NCBI GenBank assembly: GCA_031549625.1
Contig: JAVBPK010000023.1
Span: forward strand, 1 to 6,651
DNA from: JAISXK01 sp031549625
GTDB taxonomy: Bacteria; Bacillota; Clostridia; Christensenellales; CAG-138
Length of the DNA: 6,651 nucleotides
Reading direction: 5' to 3'
In this document: positions 5,744 through 6,651 of the stretch, piece by piece
Position numbering within the stretch: the stretch's first letter is position 1
How the letters are laid out: each line of letters begins with the position of its first letter
Program-made: the position numbers and the translations under genes
The notes under the pieces: generated by a model
The model's input: only the letters and a program-made list of their open reading frames with translations
What the model was told of the DNA's origin: nothing
Database searches by the model: none

Positions 5744-6214
5744 GTGAAAAAGGTGTATAGAAGAAGTAACAGTGCCGGATTTATGGGTACATATAATGAG
5801 CAGCGCACCGTAGATTACGGCCCGGAACCGTTTGTAGTGGATATCAGCAAGAATACCAGGCAAAACCCAAATTTCAGAACGGCCTTTTGGACCGGAAAGC
5901 ATTTGCAAGTGACACTAATGAGCATACCTGTTGGCGGTGAAATCGGTTTGGAGTCTCATCCAACGCTCGACCAATTCCTGCGCATCGAGGCCGGATGCGG
6001 GGTAGCCATGATGGGAAGCCACAGAAACAATTTGAATTTTAAAAAACGGGTGCGCGACGGCTACGCTGTTTTAATTCCGGCGGGAACATGGCATAATCTT
6101 GTAAATACCGGGAATATGCCGATTAAACTGTACTCCATTTATGCGCCGGTTCAGCATCCGCATGGCACGGTACATGAAACAAAAGCGGAGGCTGAGGCTT
6201 CTGAGCATCACTGA
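5744..6214 (+). CDS. Cupin domain protein
   Basis: This is a 156-residue single-domain cupin of a type common in Clostridia and other Firmicutes, recognised by NFRTAFWTGKHLQVTLMSIPVGGEIG (about residues 43-68, given here in part) and SIYAPVQHPHGTVH near the end. Cupin motif 2 is textbook: G106-x5-P112-A-G114-x2-H117-x3-N121. Motif 1 is degenerate: H72 is present, but the second histidine is Thr74 and the usual glutamate position is Gln77. A metal site, if any, would use H72, Q77 and H117. The start is GTG 5744, just after AGGAAAGG. GTG 5753 is an alternative with a better-spaced ribosome site. There is no signal peptide, and the tail is acidic and His-rich. The substrate is unknown. The gene is divergent from the collagen-like/LamG pair and shares the promoter architecture, so co-expression during sporulation is inferred. 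Confidence 0.9.
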   Translation: MKKVYRRSNSAGFMGTYNEQRTVDYGPEPFVVDISKNTRQNPNFRTAFWTGKHLQVTLMSIPVGGEIGLESHPTLDQFLRIEAGCGVAMMGSHRNNLNFKKRVRDGYAVLIPAGTWHNLVNTGNMPIKLYSIYAPVQHPHGTVHETKAEAEASEHH

Positions 6215-6220
6215 TACTAC
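6212..6220 (+). repeat. 9-bp direct repeat, left copy
   Basis: TGATACTAC occurs here and again at 6602-6610, bracketing the decayed zinc-ribbon gene. It overlaps the cupin stop codon. A 9-bp match 390 bp apart is easily due to chance; it is listed because of its position. Confidence 0.3.
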
Positions 6221-6231
6221 CCACGGTCTTG

Positions 6232-6614
6232 TTAATCCTGCTTCGAGCTGGTGAGGAAATAGCTGGCAAAAGCCACGCCAAGGAGGAGCAGGATAGGCAG
6301 GGTTCGCAACAACAGTAACTGGTTCTGTTACAATGCTTTTACTGCTTGAGGCAAAAGCGGTTTCATTCTTTGACCAGCGGGCGAGCGTGGGTACAAGCGC
6401 GGAAAGCTGCTCACGGGCAGCCCTTTACCAATTTTTCTTGCAAGATGCGGACATCTCATTTCCACCATGTCCGCAACGGTGTCATCGGGATTGAGAAACT
6501 TGCCGTCCTTATAGCAATAGACGCAATACAGGCTGCTTGCACCGTCCTTTTCTTTTGCTATAATACGAGTGCCGCTTTTAATGGTGAACTTCAAGGCATA
6601 TTGATACTACGCAG
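6232..6614 (-). pseudogene. Decayed zinc-ribbon membrane protein gene
   Basis: Reading leftwards, the central frame (TTG 6594 to TAA 6328) contains GASSLYCVYCYKDGKF, then NPDDTVADMVEMRCPH. This matches the second half of the putative zinc-ribbon family usually beginning CxSCGMPL. Four defects are visible. First, the expected N-terminus is out of frame: NMP then TGA, restored to NMPLKFTIKSGTR by one extra T near 6596. Second, its two CxxC cysteines are missing (RSINMPL), and the probable ancestral start is CTG at 6614 behind GGGGAG. Third, at 6374-6412 the family-like EQLSALVPTLARW is read in another frame before RMKPLLPQAVKAL returns to the first. Fourth, TAA at 6328-6330 interrupts a frame that continues with a clear membrane helix, RTLPILLLLGVAFASYFLT, to TAA 6232. 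The ancestor was thus a zinc ribbon plus C-terminal anchor. Sequencing error is possible, but neighbouring genes are intact. No other gene is seen from 6215 to 6651. Confidence 0.7.
6602..6610 (+). repeat. 9-bp direct repeat, right copy
   Basis: This is the second copy of TGATACTAC. It lies at the 5' end of the decayed zinc-ribbon gene, where the conserved cysteines should be encoded. Confidence 0.3.
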
Positions 6615-6651
6615 TTTCTCCCCGCGCGCTTTTCCTGTTGCTGATGAAAAC

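Noticed and set aside
5551..5760. 69-codon plus-strand open frame in the intergenic region
   Set aside because: It has no ribosome site or conserved features, and it covers both promoter candidates and the cupin start in a different frame.

Overview
The window looks like a chromosomal segment of an endospore-forming Firmicute, probably a Clostridia-type anaerobe. This is inferred from gene content: a TRAP transporter lipoprotein, LarB, a clostridial-type cupin, a signal-less collagen-like protein, and two candidate promoters resembling mother-cell sporulation (SigK/SigE) promoters. No rRNA, tRNA, CRISPR array or insertion sequence was seen.

Left part (1-3771, all +): a compact metabolic operon. 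It contains the C-terminal part of a TRAP large permease (DctM), a DctP solute-binding lipoprotein, an AroE-family shikimate/quinate-type dehydrogenase, and LarB, the first enzyme of nickel-pincer cofactor synthesis. A simple reading is import of a hydroxylated carboxylate by the TRAP system, followed by oxidation. The dehydrogenase has a nucleotide-binding signature typical of NAD-using catabolic quinate/shikimate dehydrogenases and a changed substrate-pocket serine, so the substrate may not be shikimate. LarB suggests that a LarA-type 2-hydroxyacid racemase/epimerase is made in the same cell. The operon ends in a 103-bp convergent gap with only weak terminator-like structure.

Middle part (3875-5552, all -): a translationally coupled pair. 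The upstream gene encodes a collagen-like protein with 47 uninterrupted Gly-X-Y triplets, a Cys/His-rich N-terminus and an unrecognised C-terminal domain. The downstream gene encodes a LamG/concanavalin-A-like jellyroll protein. Neither has a signal peptide or membrane segment. Divergent from them (5744-6214, +) is a small cupin gene. The 191-bp region between carries two mirror-image promoter candidates of the form AACA-N16-CATAnnATG, one facing each way, about 30 bp before each start. Together these suggest a co-expressed spore-surface (exosporium or appendage) module, which is the most interesting unit of the window.

Right edge (6232-6614, -): a decayed gene for a zinc-ribbon protein with a C-terminal membrane helix. 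It carries frameshifts, an in-frame stop and lost cysteines, and is bracketed by a 9-bp direct repeat.
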